From contig JACKBT010000016.1 of NCBI GenBank assembly GCA_020634415.1, forward strand, positions 46,502 through 110,501: a stretch of 64,000 bases of DNA. The letters are read 5' to 3'. The first letter of the stretch is position 1. Every line of letters begins with the position of its first letter. The stretch comes from Ardenticatenaceae bacterium (GTDB taxonomy: Bacteria; Chloroflexota; Anaerolineae; Promineifilales; Promineifilaceae). The translations under genes and the position numbers were made by a program. This document shows, piece by piece, positions 27,991 through 35,756 of the stretch. The notes under the pieces are model-generated. The model made no database searches and had not been told where the DNA came from. It saw nothing but the letters and a program-made list of their open reading frames with translations.

Positions 27991-28152
27991 TAGAGATTGG
28001 AGATTGGAGATTGAAGATTAACCAGTCTCAGTAGATTGAAATCCTTGTAGAGCGATTTTGTAAATCGCTCAGACGATTTACAAAATCGCCCCACAACACA
28101 CTCGTGATCTGTTTTGATCTACTGAGTCTCCAATCTCTAATGTCCAATCTCC
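27991..28152. repeat. Nested repeat: gagattgg hairpin split by a gagcgatttt element
   Basis: The outer arms are tagagattggagattggaga with ctcagtagat on the left and atctactgag with tctccaatctcta on the right. Between them at 28047-28097 lies gtagagcgattttgtaaatc and its partner palindrome, a near copy of 25377-25426. The order suggests the inner element entered the outer one. Confidence 0.6.
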
Positions 28153-28178
28153 AAAACCGCTAAGTTACAAACGAACAC

Positions 28179-30563
28179 TTATTTAGTAGTTACGAGTAAG
28201 GGTAATGTTATGGAGAAAGTTGCGCCTTTTCCTAGCACGCTTTTGACTGAAATGCTCCCCCCATGAAAGGTGATGATTTCCTTTGCAATGGTCAACCCCA
28301 AACCGATGCCGGGAATGTTAAGTTGAGCCACTTGTTTCGACCGATAGAAGTGGTCGAACAGGGAAGGTATTTCGTTGGCGGGAATCCCGATGCCTGTGTC
28401 TGTGATTTGAACACAGGCGTACTCGTCTTGCACGGTGGTGACAATCTGAATGCCGCCGGTATCGGTGTAATTAACAGCGTTATCTAAAATTTTGCTGAAG
28501 ACCACAACCAACTGTTCCGCATCCCCATTGATGAGCGGCAAGGAAGCTTGCGGCATGAAGGACAAGCTCAACCCTTTGTTGTGGATTATATCTTGATATT
28601 TTTCCAGGAGTTGTTCGATCAGGTTGTTGATGTTGACTTGTGTTAGGTTTAGGGGCAGTTTGTGTAAGCGGGAGATGGTGATAATTCCTTCGATGAGTGC
28701 CGCCAGGCGGTTTTTTTGGGTGTGGAGCACATGGGTGTAGTGCTGTCGTTTTTCCACCGAACCACGCTCCATCAGGTCTAGATATAGGCCAATATTGGTA
28801 ACGGGTGTTCGTAATTCGTGGGAAACATGGTCAATTAACTTGGATTTGAGGGTATCTATTTCTTGGAGGCGTTCGTTGGCGGCGAGTAATTCGCGGGTGC
28901 GTTCTGCTACACGTCTCTCCATTTCGTGGGCGTGGCTTTGAATTTGTTCGTGTAATTGGGCATTGTGGATGGCAACGGCCGTTTGCACCGCAAACATCTC
29001 CAGCAATTCCACATCTTCCGCAAATTCAACCTTACGATCATGTACAGCCACATTCAACACACCCAAAAATTCACCCCCCCACTCAATCGGCACCGCCACA
29101 ATAGCCGTAGACGCATCTACATCAAGTCCCGAAATTCTGCCCGCCCACTGCCAATAATCCGTTTGCACAATCGCTCTCCGCTGCTGCCAAACCTTACCCG
29201 ACAACCCCTCATCCGGTTTAAGGCGTGTCTCCAACGGAATATGCGACTTGCCTTGCCTAATTGTCAACTCCAACGCACCCAGCTCCGGGCGATACAAATA
29301 AAGCAAACCCGAATCCCCCTTCAACAGCTCCCTGGCTCTGATGACAATCGAATTGAGCAGCGTATCAAGCTCCAACTCGGCCGTTAATTCCAGGCTCATG
29401 TGCCGCAGCCCTTCCAATTGGGCCGTGCGCTTGCGCAGTTCCTCTTCCACCTTACGACGTTCATCCACCTCGTTTTGCAAAGCCACCGTTCTTAATTGGT
29501 AGATTTCGGCCTCTTTTTGGGCCTGCTGAATGCGATGAGCCGCCTCTAAGTTGCGAATCTTCCTTTCTATTTCATCGTTGAACATCATCTTCTCAAAAAG
29601 ATAGAACTGTTCAAAGTGTTCCAGCGCTTTCTCCGGCTCCACCATTTCTTTATATGCTTCGGCCAGAACATGATGGGTCGTTTTTAATTCGGCAACGATA
29701 TTGCTTTGCTGCGCCAGCGTTAGCGCCTGGTTCAACTGCGTTAAAGCCACAGCATACTGTTTATTATGCAAATTGATTTGGCCCAAACCACGCCAAGAAT
29801 AAATTGCTCCGTACAAATCTATGTCCTGCTCAAAAACCTTGAGGGCCTCAGCAAAAAAGGGGGCAGCCTCATCGAATCGGCCAGATTTTAGATAAGCAAC
29901 CCCCACATTATTCAGATTGTAACCATAGACACGACGGATTTGGCCCCCGGCCGTCTCAATTTGCTTATACAGTTCCAGCCCTAGCTGACCATACACCAGG
30001 GCATCTTCTAACTCTCCAGAGTGATGGCAGCAGTGGCACAAATTGTTCAGAATTGTGACTTCCCCCTCAATATCGCCGATCACTTGCAGCACTTTTCGTG
30101 CCTGGGTGTAATAAGCCACAGCCTGGGGGTAGTTCTCGATCATTAAATAGGAATTGCCAATTGTCCGGTAAACATCGGCCTGGCGTGTTTTGTCGGCGAT
30201 GTTGACAGCGATGTCTTCGGCCTTGTAGCAATAGGCCAGCGATTCCGGCATATCTCCCAACCGCAGGTAGGCAGCGGCCGCCAAAAGATACAAGTCGAAC
30301 GCATCTGTGGGCGAAGCCTGAGTCTCGCCCAGCAGGGCCAGGGCTTCCATAACGAGGGCTAGACTTTGGTTGTAATCATGGGAGGCGTTGTGGACAGCGG
30401 CTAGATTGCGGAGGCCCCGTAGGATACCGAGGGTATATGTGTGGGCACGAGCTATTTCTAGAGCTTGTTCAGTCAGTTTTCGGCTTTGGGCAATATTGTG
30501 CAAACGGCCGTTCCACCCTTCTTGTAACAACCGATCCACATGAGTATTGTCGAATGCCATCAT
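28179..30563 (-). CDS. TPR-GAF sensor histidine kinase
   Basis: A 794-aa cytoplasmic sensor. TPR repeats fill 1-340, a coiled coil follows (about 340-400), then a GAF domain (about 405-550), a second coiled coil, a HisKA domain with the phospho-acceptor His in IDHVSHELRTP (about 585-595) and an HATPase with N box DNAVNYTD and G boxes DTGIGIP and GIGLGLTIAKE. No membrane segment is visible, so the signal is intracellular or comes from a partner bound by the TPRs. No response regulator gene is adjacent, so the target is unknown. The start is one of two adjacent ATGs with no strong Shine-Dalgarno. Confidence 0.93.
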   Translation of the reverse strand: MMAFDNTHVDRLLQEGWNGRLHNIAQSRKLTEQALEIARAHTYTLGILRGLRNLAAVHNASHDYNQSLALVMEALALLGETQASPTDAFDLYLLAAAAYLRLGDMPESLAYCYKAEDIAVNIADKTRQADVYRTIGNSYLMIENYPQAVAYYTQARKVLQVIGDIEGEVTILNNLCHCCHHSGELEDALVYGQLGLELYKQIETAGGQIRRVYGYNLNNVGVAYLKSGRFDEAAPFFAEALKVFEQDIDLYGAIYSWRGLGQINLHNKQYAVALTQLNQALTLAQQSNIVAELKTTHHVLAEAYKEMVEPEKALEHFEQFYLFEKMMFNDEIERKIRNLEAAHRIQQAQKEAEIYQLRTVALQNEVDERRKVEEELRKRTAQLEGLRHMSLELTAELELDTLLNSIVIRARELLKGDSGLLYLYRPELGALELTIRQGKSHIPLETRLKPDEGLSGKVWQQRRAIVQTDYWQWAGRISGLDVDASTAIVAVPIEWGGEFLGVLNVAVHDRKVEFAEDVELLEMFAVQTAVAIHNAQLHEQIQSHAHEMERRVAERTRELLAANERLQEIDTLKSKLIDHVSHELRTPVTNIGLYLDLMERGSVEKRQHYTHVLHTQKNRLAALIEGIITISRLHKLPLNLTQVNINNLIEQLLEKYQDIIHNKGLSLSFMPQASLPLINGDAEQLVVVFSKILDNAVNYTDTGGIQIVTTVQDEYACVQITDTGIGIPANEIPSLFDHFYRSKQVAQLNIPGIGLGLTIAKEIITFHGGSISVKSVLGKGATFSITLPLLVTTK

Positions 30564-30594
30564 TTATCTTTAGATATTATCTGGAAAAACTATA

Positions 30595-30700
30595 TTGTTA
30601 GGACTTACACAGTTGCTCTGGTCGGTGTTGCACCGCGCCAGACTGCTGGCTCGGCTAGCAGGCCAGCCCCAACACGTCCCATGCGTAACTCCAGGTTGTT
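30595..30700. other. Possible mobile-element remnant
   Basis: ttaggacttacacagttg at the left and atgcgtaact at 30681-30690 resemble the kind of end sequences found on insertion sequences, with a GC-rich imperfect inverted repeat (ctgctggctcggctagcagg) between them. No transposase frame is present. This is a weak impression from the pattern only. Confidence 0.25.
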
Positions 30701-30840
30701 TTGGGCCACGAAGTTGTGTTCTTGCTGTTGTTAAACAGAAACCTAGCAAGAGAATCTGGTTCACATTCGATAAAAACTACGCGACCCCCATTATGCTCTT
30801 GCGCATAGAAATGGTTGCTTTCCATGGGGATATTGTACAC
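30655..30840 (-). CDS. Possible small protein or gene fragment
   Basis: A 61-aa frame starting MYNIPMESNHFYAQEHNGG. The composition looks more protein-like than the shadow frames, but there is no Shine-Dalgarno sequence, no recognised motif, and its end runs into the possible element remnant at 30595-30700. It could be the 5' piece of a broken gene. I would not rely on it. Confidence 0.22.
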   Translation of the reverse strand: MYNIPMESNHFYAQEHNGGRVVFIECEPDSLARFLFNNSKNTTSWPKTTWSYAWDVLGLAC

Positions 30841-30934
30841 ACATCACTCAACGATACGCAATCTCAGTAGAGCGAAAAATCCCGACGCACAGGTGCAAAA
30901 GCGCCAAGAACGGAGAGGCAAAGCCTAAAATCCG

Positions 30935-31028
30935 TAACCGTTCACCCTCCCGGAGGTTTTCCCCCGAGAGTGCCTTCGTATAAAGAAGCCTCCGGGAGGA
31001 TTTTTCGCTCCGGGGACTGAACGATTAC
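30935..31028. repeat. CCTCCGGGAGG long palindromic repeat, copy A
   Basis: About 94 bp, almost identical to 37675-37766. It starts taaccgttcaccctcccgg, has aagcctccgggaggattttt as the right arm and ends gaactgaacgattac-like. The gap around it (30841-31132) has no other feature. Confidence 0.75.
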
Positions 31029-31132
31029 AAAATCCTTTGCGTTTCTTTCATTCTTCGCGTTCTTTGCGTCAAAACCGTCTGTTTTATATTTGCTGGATTT
31101 GGCAATAAACGATTGGCGTGCAGTTGGTCGTG

Positions 31133-32257
31133 TCAATGAGGGGCAGGGGGCATGGCCCAAAGCAGGTTGCAGGCTTTGGCCTGCTGTGTGTAGTCTAAGA
31201 TGTGCTGGCGGCAAATCTGGTGCATATCGGCTTGGGCCTGAAAGGCTTTGAACCAGGCTGCTATTTCGGCGAGAGATTGTTGCCAGTGGTAAATGGGCTG
31301 CCAGCCTAAGCGGGTGGCGGCTTTTTCCCAATTGAGCCGTGATTGGCTAACGGCCGTTCCTCCCAGTTCGGACGACATCTGCTGCCAGGAGCCACTACCC
31401 CACAGTTCAATCAACTTTTCGGCAATCTGTTGGGTGGAGATGCCGGTTTGTTCCAGAGGGCCAAAGTTCCAGGCTTCGGCAACGGCCGTTCCCTCCGTCA
31501 ACAGCTTAGCCCCCAGCCACAAATAGCCGCTCAACGGCTCCAACACATGCTGCCAGGGCCGAATGCTCAGCGGGTTGCGCAGGCCAATAGCTTCACCTGC
31601 CAGCAGCGCTCGCATACAGTCCGGCACAAGGCGAAACGCGCCAAAATCCCCACCGCCAATCACATTGTCGGCGCGGGCCGAAGCCAGCGCCACCCCATGT
31701 TCGCCATAGCTGCGGGCGGGAAAATAGGTCTCACGATATGCCTGCACCGCCAATTCAGTCATCGCCTTACTGGCACTATAGGGGTCACGTCCACCCAGCT
31801 TATCATGTTCCCGATAACCCCACAGCCAGCCCTCATGCTGATAAACCCTATCCGTCGTCACACAGATGAGGGCGCGGACTGAGTTGGTTTGGCGGATGGC
31901 TTCCAGCAGGTTGACCGTGCCGCCGGCGTTAATCTCCATCGTTCGTCTGGGCTGCTGCACAGAGTTGGTGACGATAGATTGGGCAGCGAGATGAAAGATA
32001 AGGCGCGGCTGGTGGTCGGCAATAATTTGGTGCAGTTGGGCAAAATCGCAAATATCGCCGCGCAAGTCGGTGATGCGGGGGCCGAGTTGGGCGAGGGCGA
32101 AGTTGCTGGGTGTGGTGGGCGGCTCTGGCAGGCTGTAGCCAATGACTTTGGCCCCCAGTTCGAGCAGCCAGGTAGTGAGCCAGGAGCCTTTGAAGCCCGT
32201 ATGGCCGGTTACAAGTACAGGAAGATTGTGATAGATGTTATGGAAAGGCATACTCAT
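31133..32257 (-). CDS. rfbG: CDP-glucose 4,6-dehydratase
   Basis: A 374-aa short-chain dehydrogenase/reductase of the sugar-nucleotide 4,6-dehydratase group. The NAD site is VLVTGHTGFKGSWL (about 13-26), the active-site area has CVTTDRVYQ and the catalytic pair YSASK (about 157-161) in LGGRDPYSASKA, which is diagnostic for the CDP-glucose enzyme. It makes CDP-4-keto-6-deoxyglucose for deoxysugars of surface glycans. The usual partner, glucose-1-phosphate cytidylyltransferase, is not nearby. A cattacgt tandem repeat lies upstream, just before the start. Other glycan genes appear 9 kb to the right. Confidence 0.9.
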   Translation of the reverse strand: MSMPFHNIYHNLPVLVTGHTGFKGSWLTTWLLELGAKVIGYSLPEPPTTPSNFALAQLGPRITDLRGDICDFAQLHQIIADHQPRLIFHLAAQSIVTNSVQQPRRTMEINAGGTVNLLEAIRQTNSVRALICVTTDRVYQHEGWLWGYREHDKLGGRDPYSASKAMTELAVQAYRETYFPARSYGEHGVALASARADNVIGGGDFGAFRLVPDCMRALLAGEAIGLRNPLSIRPWQHVLEPLSGYLWLGAKLLTEGTAVAEAWNFGPLEQTGISTQQIAEKLIELWGSGSWQQMSSELGGTAVSQSRLNWEKAATRLGWQPIYHWQQSLAEIAAWFKAFQAQADMHQICRQHILDYTQQAKACNLLWAMPPAPH

Positions 32258-32275
32258 TACGTCATTACGTCATTA
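32254..32275. repeat. Short tandem cattacgt repeat
   Basis: Three copies of cattacgt/cattaccc lie between hyuB and rfbG, covering the rfbG start and hyuB stop. Compare the folC-lon junction at 10934-10962. Confidence 0.4.
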
Positions 32276-33925
32276 CCCGATTTTCCCCCAGCCGCCACCG
32301 CCGGGTGTTTCCACGCGCAGGGTGTCGCCTGCTTGCAGGTCTAGGGTGATTTTGCCGGGGAGGGGTGTGGTTTGGCCGCTGCGGATGAGGCTGTTGCGGC
32401 CAGGTTGGCCGGGTTGACCGCCATTGAGTCCATATGACGGCCGTTCTCGTCGTTCGCTCATCAAAGTAGCTGTAACAGGTGTTAAAAATTCAATGCTGCG
32501 CACCAGGCCATCGCCACCGCGATGCTGGCCCGCGCCACCAGAGCCGTGCCGCAGGCTGTATTCCCGAATGCGCAGGGGAAAGTTGTACTCCAACGCTTCG
32601 ATGGGTGTGTTGCGCGTGTTGCTCATGTGGCTGTGCATCCCATGCCCGCCATCTGCCTGGGGGCCAGCGCCAATGCCCCCGCCGAGAGTTTCATAATAGA
32701 CGAAGGGCGAGGGGCGAGGGGCGAGGGGCGATTCGCCTTTCGCTCTTCGCCCTTCACTCTTCACATTCAATACGCCGCCAAATGTCACATTATTCATGGT
32801 GCCCTGGCTGGCGGCGGGAATGAGGTGGGGCAGGGCCTGGGCCAGTGCGCCCATGACGACATCGGTGATGCGTTGGGAGGTTTCTACGTTGCCTGCGGCC
32901 ACAGCGTGGGGCGGGTGGGGATCGAGCAGTGAGCCAGGGGGAATGGTGACGGTGAGCGGCTGGAAGATGCCCTCGTTCATGGGCAGATTGGTTTGCAGCA
33001 TCTCTAGGGCGACGCAGCGCAGGCAGTAGGCCACCGCTGATATGGCTACGGCGGGTACGGTGTTCAAGTTGCCGGCTACGGCCTCGGTTGTGCCGGTAAA
33101 GTCTACGGTGAGATGGTCGTCTGCGATGATGAGGGTGGCCTGGATGGGGCGGGGGTCGGATGTTTGGCCGTCGTTGTCGAGATAGTCGGTGAAGGTGAAA
33201 CGGCCGTTGGGCATCTGTTGAATCGCCGCTCGTGTCAGCCTGTTCGCATAGGCAATAAGGGCATCGGCCTGGGCCAGCATCTCCTCCAGGCCATATTGGG
33301 CGGCAATGTCGGTCAGCCGCCTGGTGCCGGTGGCGTGGGCGGCCAGTTGGGCGGCCAGGTCGCCATCCCGCTCGGTGGGTGTGCGAACATTGCGCAAGAT
33401 GAGCTGCCACACGCCTTCGTTGCGCTGGCCTGCTTCCACAATTTTAATGGGGGGGATGATGATGCCCTCTTGATAGATTTCCCGCGAGAGGGGCATGGAG
33501 CCGGGCGACATGCCGCCGACATCGGCGTGGTGGGCGCGGCTGGCGACGAAGAAGTGGGGAGATTGGGGATGGGAGATTGGAGACTGATTATCAATGAATA
33601 CGGGGGAGACGAGGGTGATGTCAGGCAGGTGGTTGCCGCCCTGGTAGGGGTCGTTGACGATGATGACATCGCCGGGTTGGAAGGGGGCGCAGTGGGAAAC
33701 GGCCGCTTGCACCGACGCGGGCATGGCTCCCAAATGCACGGGAATGTGGGCAGCCTGGGCCAACATGCGGGTGTCGCCTAAGAAGACAGCGCAGCTAAAG
33801 TCCAGCCGTTCTTTGATGTTGGGGCTGTAGGCGGCGCGTTCCAGGGTTACGCCCATTTCTTCGGCGACGGAGGCGAAGAGGTGGCGGAAGATGGAGAGGG
33901 TGGCGGAGGAGGGTGTGTGTGTCAT
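32273..33925 (-). CDS. hyuB: Hydantoinase B / oxoprolinase family subunit
   Basis: A 550-aa HyuB-family protein. Signatures are YSPNIKERLDFSCAVF, GDVIIVNDPYQGGNHLPDI, ASRAHHADVGGMSPGSMP and HGSGGAGQHRGGDGLVR near the end. HyuB normally works with HyuA in ATP-driven opening of 5-oxoproline or hydantoin rings, but no hyuA is adjacent. Two in-frame stretches look like inserted intergenic repeats: SPISHPQSPH (33555-33587) just before the FFVASRAHH motif, and SEGRRAKGESPLAPRPS (32702-32764). If tolerated, they are surface loops. Family call is firm, substrate unknown. Confidence 0.9.
   Translation of the reverse strand: MTHTPSSATLSIFRHLFASVAEEMGVTLERAAYSPNIKERLDFSCAVFLGDTRMLAQAAHIPVHLGAMPASVQAAVSHCAPFQPGDVIIVNDPYQGGNHLPDITLVSPVFIDNQSPISHPQSPHFFVASRAHHADVGGMSPGSMPLSREIYQEGIIIPPIKIVEAGQRNEGVWQLILRNVRTPTERDGDLAAQLAAHATGTRRLTDIAAQYGLEEMLAQADALIAYANRLTRAAIQQMPNGRFTFTDYLDNDGQTSDPRPIQATLIIADDHLTVDFTGTTEAVAGNLNTVPAVAISAVAYCLRCVALEMLQTNLPMNEGIFQPLTVTIPPGSLLDPHPPHAVAAGNVETSQRITDVVMGALAQALPHLIPAASQGTMNNVTFGGVLNVKSEGRRAKGESPLAPRPSPFVYYETLGGGIGAGPQADGGHGMHSHMSNTRNTPIEALEYNFPLRIREYSLRHGSGGAGQHRGGDGLVRSIEFLTPVTATLMSERRERPSYGLNGGQPGQPGRNSLIRSGQTTPLPGKITLDLQAGDTLRVETPGGGGWGKIG
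32702..32764. repeat. In-frame gggcgag tandem hairpin within hyuB
   Basis: gaagggcgaggggcgagggg continues in tandem, then pairs with ttcgctcttcgcccttcact. It encodes a Ser/Arg/Pro-rich loop. Confidence 0.7.
33555..33587. repeat. In-frame gagattgg words within hyuB
   Basis: ggggagattggggatgggag and attggagactg. The same words build the intergenic hairpins, but here they code for a short loop. Confidence 0.6.
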
Positions 33926-33930
33926 GCCAT

Positions 33931-33975
33931 GTGTCAGGTGTCGTGGGTCAGGTACGTGATGCCTGACACCTGGTG
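33931..33975. repeat. Tandem-word hairpin (gtgtcagg) before hyuB
   Basis: gtgtcaggtgtcgtgggtca and gatgcctgacacctgg form an inverted repeat between the phosphoribosyltransferase and hyuB. Confidence 0.5.
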
Positions 33976-33976
33976 C

Positions 33977-34525
33977 TTAGTCCGTGAAGACGGGCAAGTT
34001 GCCTAAAGCGATGATGTGGGACCAGTCGAAATCGCCTTCGGTGAAGACGGCCGTTATGGCCACAACCTTTGCTTTGGCCTGCGCCATAACATTTTTCATC
34101 CCCTCCAATGTGCTGCCCGTGCTGATAACATCGTCTACAAGGATGACATTTTTGCCTTCTACCAAAGCACGGTCTTTTTCGTCGAGGTGCAGGGTTTGCA
34201 CCTGCCCGGTGGTAATGGAGGTGGTTTCCGCTTTGAGGACGCGCCCCATGTAGCTTTTGTAGCTTTTGCGCAGGACGACGTAAGGCAGCCGGGTGATGAC
34301 GCTTAGTTCATAGGCCAGGGGGATGCTTTTGGCCTCGGCGGTGACGATGACATCGCCTGGTTTGCCTTGCAGTTTGTCGGCCAGGGCGGGCGCGGCCGCT
34401 TTGACGATTTCGGTGTCGCCAAGCATGTTGAAGATGGCGATACGCACGCCGGGGGCAACTTCAAAAAGGGGGAAATAACGGGTTAGTCCGGCAACTTCTA
34501 CTTTGTAGGTTGGACGCTGGGTCAT
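33977..34525 (-). CDS. Phosphoribosyltransferase (adenine PRTase-like)
   Basis: A 182-aa type I phosphoribosyltransferase. The PRPP-binding motif is VILVDDVISTGSTL (about 124-137), and DVIVTAEAKSIPLAYELS recalls adenine PRTases. Such enzymes salvage bases by joining them to PRPP; related xanthine or regulatory types remain possible. AAGGAGA upstream supports the start. The gene is divergent from the quinone oxidoreductase gene. It precedes hyuB on the same strand, so the two may share a transcript. Confidence 0.82.
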   Translation of the reverse strand: MTQRPTYKVEVAGLTRYFPLFEVAPGVRIAIFNMLGDTEIVKAAAPALADKLQGKPGDVIVTAEAKSIPLAYELSVITRLPYVVLRKSYKSYMGRVLKAETTSITTGQVQTLHLDEKDRALVEGKNVILVDDVISTGSTLEGMKNVMAQAKAKVVAITAVFTEGDFDWSHIIALGNLPVFTD

Positions 34526-34748
34526 CGGATTCTCCTTGTCGGGTTTGTTGATAGGGAGAGGTGCAGATGGCTGTGTCTCTTCCTATCAGGCAAGTAAAGC
34601 TCAAAGAGCCATACAAGTTTAACGGGGAATGGGTTCCTGAACCACAATAAGTTTTATCCTCTTATTGAATCTATCGGCTATTGCTGGTAAAACGGAAAGG
34701 AAAATTAAATGGTCAATTGGCAATGGCTTATTGGCGATGGCGAGGTGC

Positions 34749-35738
34749 ATGATGAAAGGTATTGTGGTGAAAGGTGAAAAGGGCAGTCCGGTGTTGGTGT
34801 GGGAGGATGTGGCGGATGTGGTGTGTGGCGCGGGTGAGGTGTTGGTGGCGGTGGGGGCAACGGCCGTTAATCGTGCCGATCTCTCGCAGGCCAGAGGCAA
34901 TTACCCGCCGCCGCCGGGAGCCAGTGAGATTTTGGGGCTGGAAATGGCGGGCACCATTGAAGCCGTAGGCGAAGGCGTGAGCGGCTGGCGGGTGGGAGAC
35001 CGGGTGTGTGCGCTGCTGCCCGGCGGCGGTTATGCCCAGAAGGTGGTTGTGCCGGCCGGGATGTTGATGTCTGTGCCTGGTGATTGGACGCTGGCCCAGG
35101 CGGCGGCCATCCCAGAGGTGTGGTTTACGGCTTATGTAAATTTGTTTTTGGAGGGCGATTTGCAGCCGGGGGAACGGGTGCTGATTCATGCGGGGGGCAG
35201 TGGTGTGGGTACGGCGGCGGTGCAGTTGGCGCACCATATTGGCGCAGAGGCGTATGTGACGGCGGGGGCGGCGCTGAAGTTGGAACGCTGTCGGCAGTTG
35301 GGGGCGGCGCTGGCGGTGAATTATAAGGAGGAGGATTTTCTGGAAGCGGTGTTGGCTTTTACCAACCATGAGGGGGTGGATGTGGTGTTGGACCCGGTGG
35401 GGGCGGCTTATTTGGATAGGAATATGCAGGTTTTGCGCCGATACGGCCGTTTGGTCAACATTGGCCTGCTGAGTGGGGCTAAGACGGAGATGAATATGGG
35501 GCTGCTTATTGGCAAGCGGCTCAAGTTGATTGGCTCGACGTTGCGCACACGGCCGTTAGCTGAGAAGGTAGAAATCACGCGCCAATTCAGCGAACGCTTC
35601 TGGCCTAAACTGATTGCGGGTGAACTACAGCCCATTGTGGATACCGTTTTCCCCATTGAGCAAGCCCAGGCCGCCCATGAATATGTGGCCGAGGACAAGA
35701 ATATTGGCAAGGTGATTTTAGCGGTGGGCAGCCAATAA
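34749..35738 (+). CDS. NADPH:quinone oxidoreductase (PIG3-like, zinc-free MDR family)
   Basis: About 329 aa of the medium-chain dehydrogenase/reductase superfamily. ATAVNRADLSQARGNYPPPPGASEILGLEMAG (split here: NRADLSQARGNYPPP then EILGLEMAG) is the PIG3/TP53I3-type signature, and ERVLIHAGGSGVGTAAVQLA binds NADPH. No structural zinc Cys cluster is present. It reduces quinones or similar carbonyls. The frame extends to 34665, but the extra 28 residues do not match the family, and GAGGTG sits just before the paired ATGs at 34749/34752. The neighbour on the left is divergent. Confidence 0.9.
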   Translation: MMKGIVVKGEKGSPVLVWEDVADVVCGAGEVLVAVGATAVNRADLSQARGNYPPPPGASEILGLEMAGTIEAVGEGVSGWRVGDRVCALLPGGGYAQKVVVPAGMLMSVPGDWTLAQAAAIPEVWFTAYVNLFLEGDLQPGERVLIHAGGSGVGTAAVQLAHHIGAEAYVTAGAALKLERCRQLGAALAVNYKEEDFLEAVLAFTNHEGVDVVLDPVGAAYLDRNMQVLRRYGRLVNIGLLSGAKTEMNMGLLIGKRLKLIGSTLRTRPLAEKVEITRQFSERFWPKLIAGELQPIVDTVFPIEQAQAAHEYVAEDKNIGKVILAVGSQ

Positions 35739-35756
35739 TGGGTGAATGGGAACCGA

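Larger units (their letters stand above)
27762..28178. other. Repeat-filled intergenic region, no gene
   Basis: About 400 bp with no credible coding frame. It holds a degraded CCTCC-type repeat (27896-27954) and a nested pair of hairpins (27991-28152), described separately. Confidence 0.6.

Noticed and set aside
30594..30870. Plus-strand frames in the 570-bp gap
   Set aside because: They overlap the possible element remnant and lack start signals or known motifs.
34665..34748. N-terminal extension of the quinone oxidoreductase
   Set aside because: The extra residues do not match the family, and GAGGTG lies just before the paired ATGs at 34749/34752.
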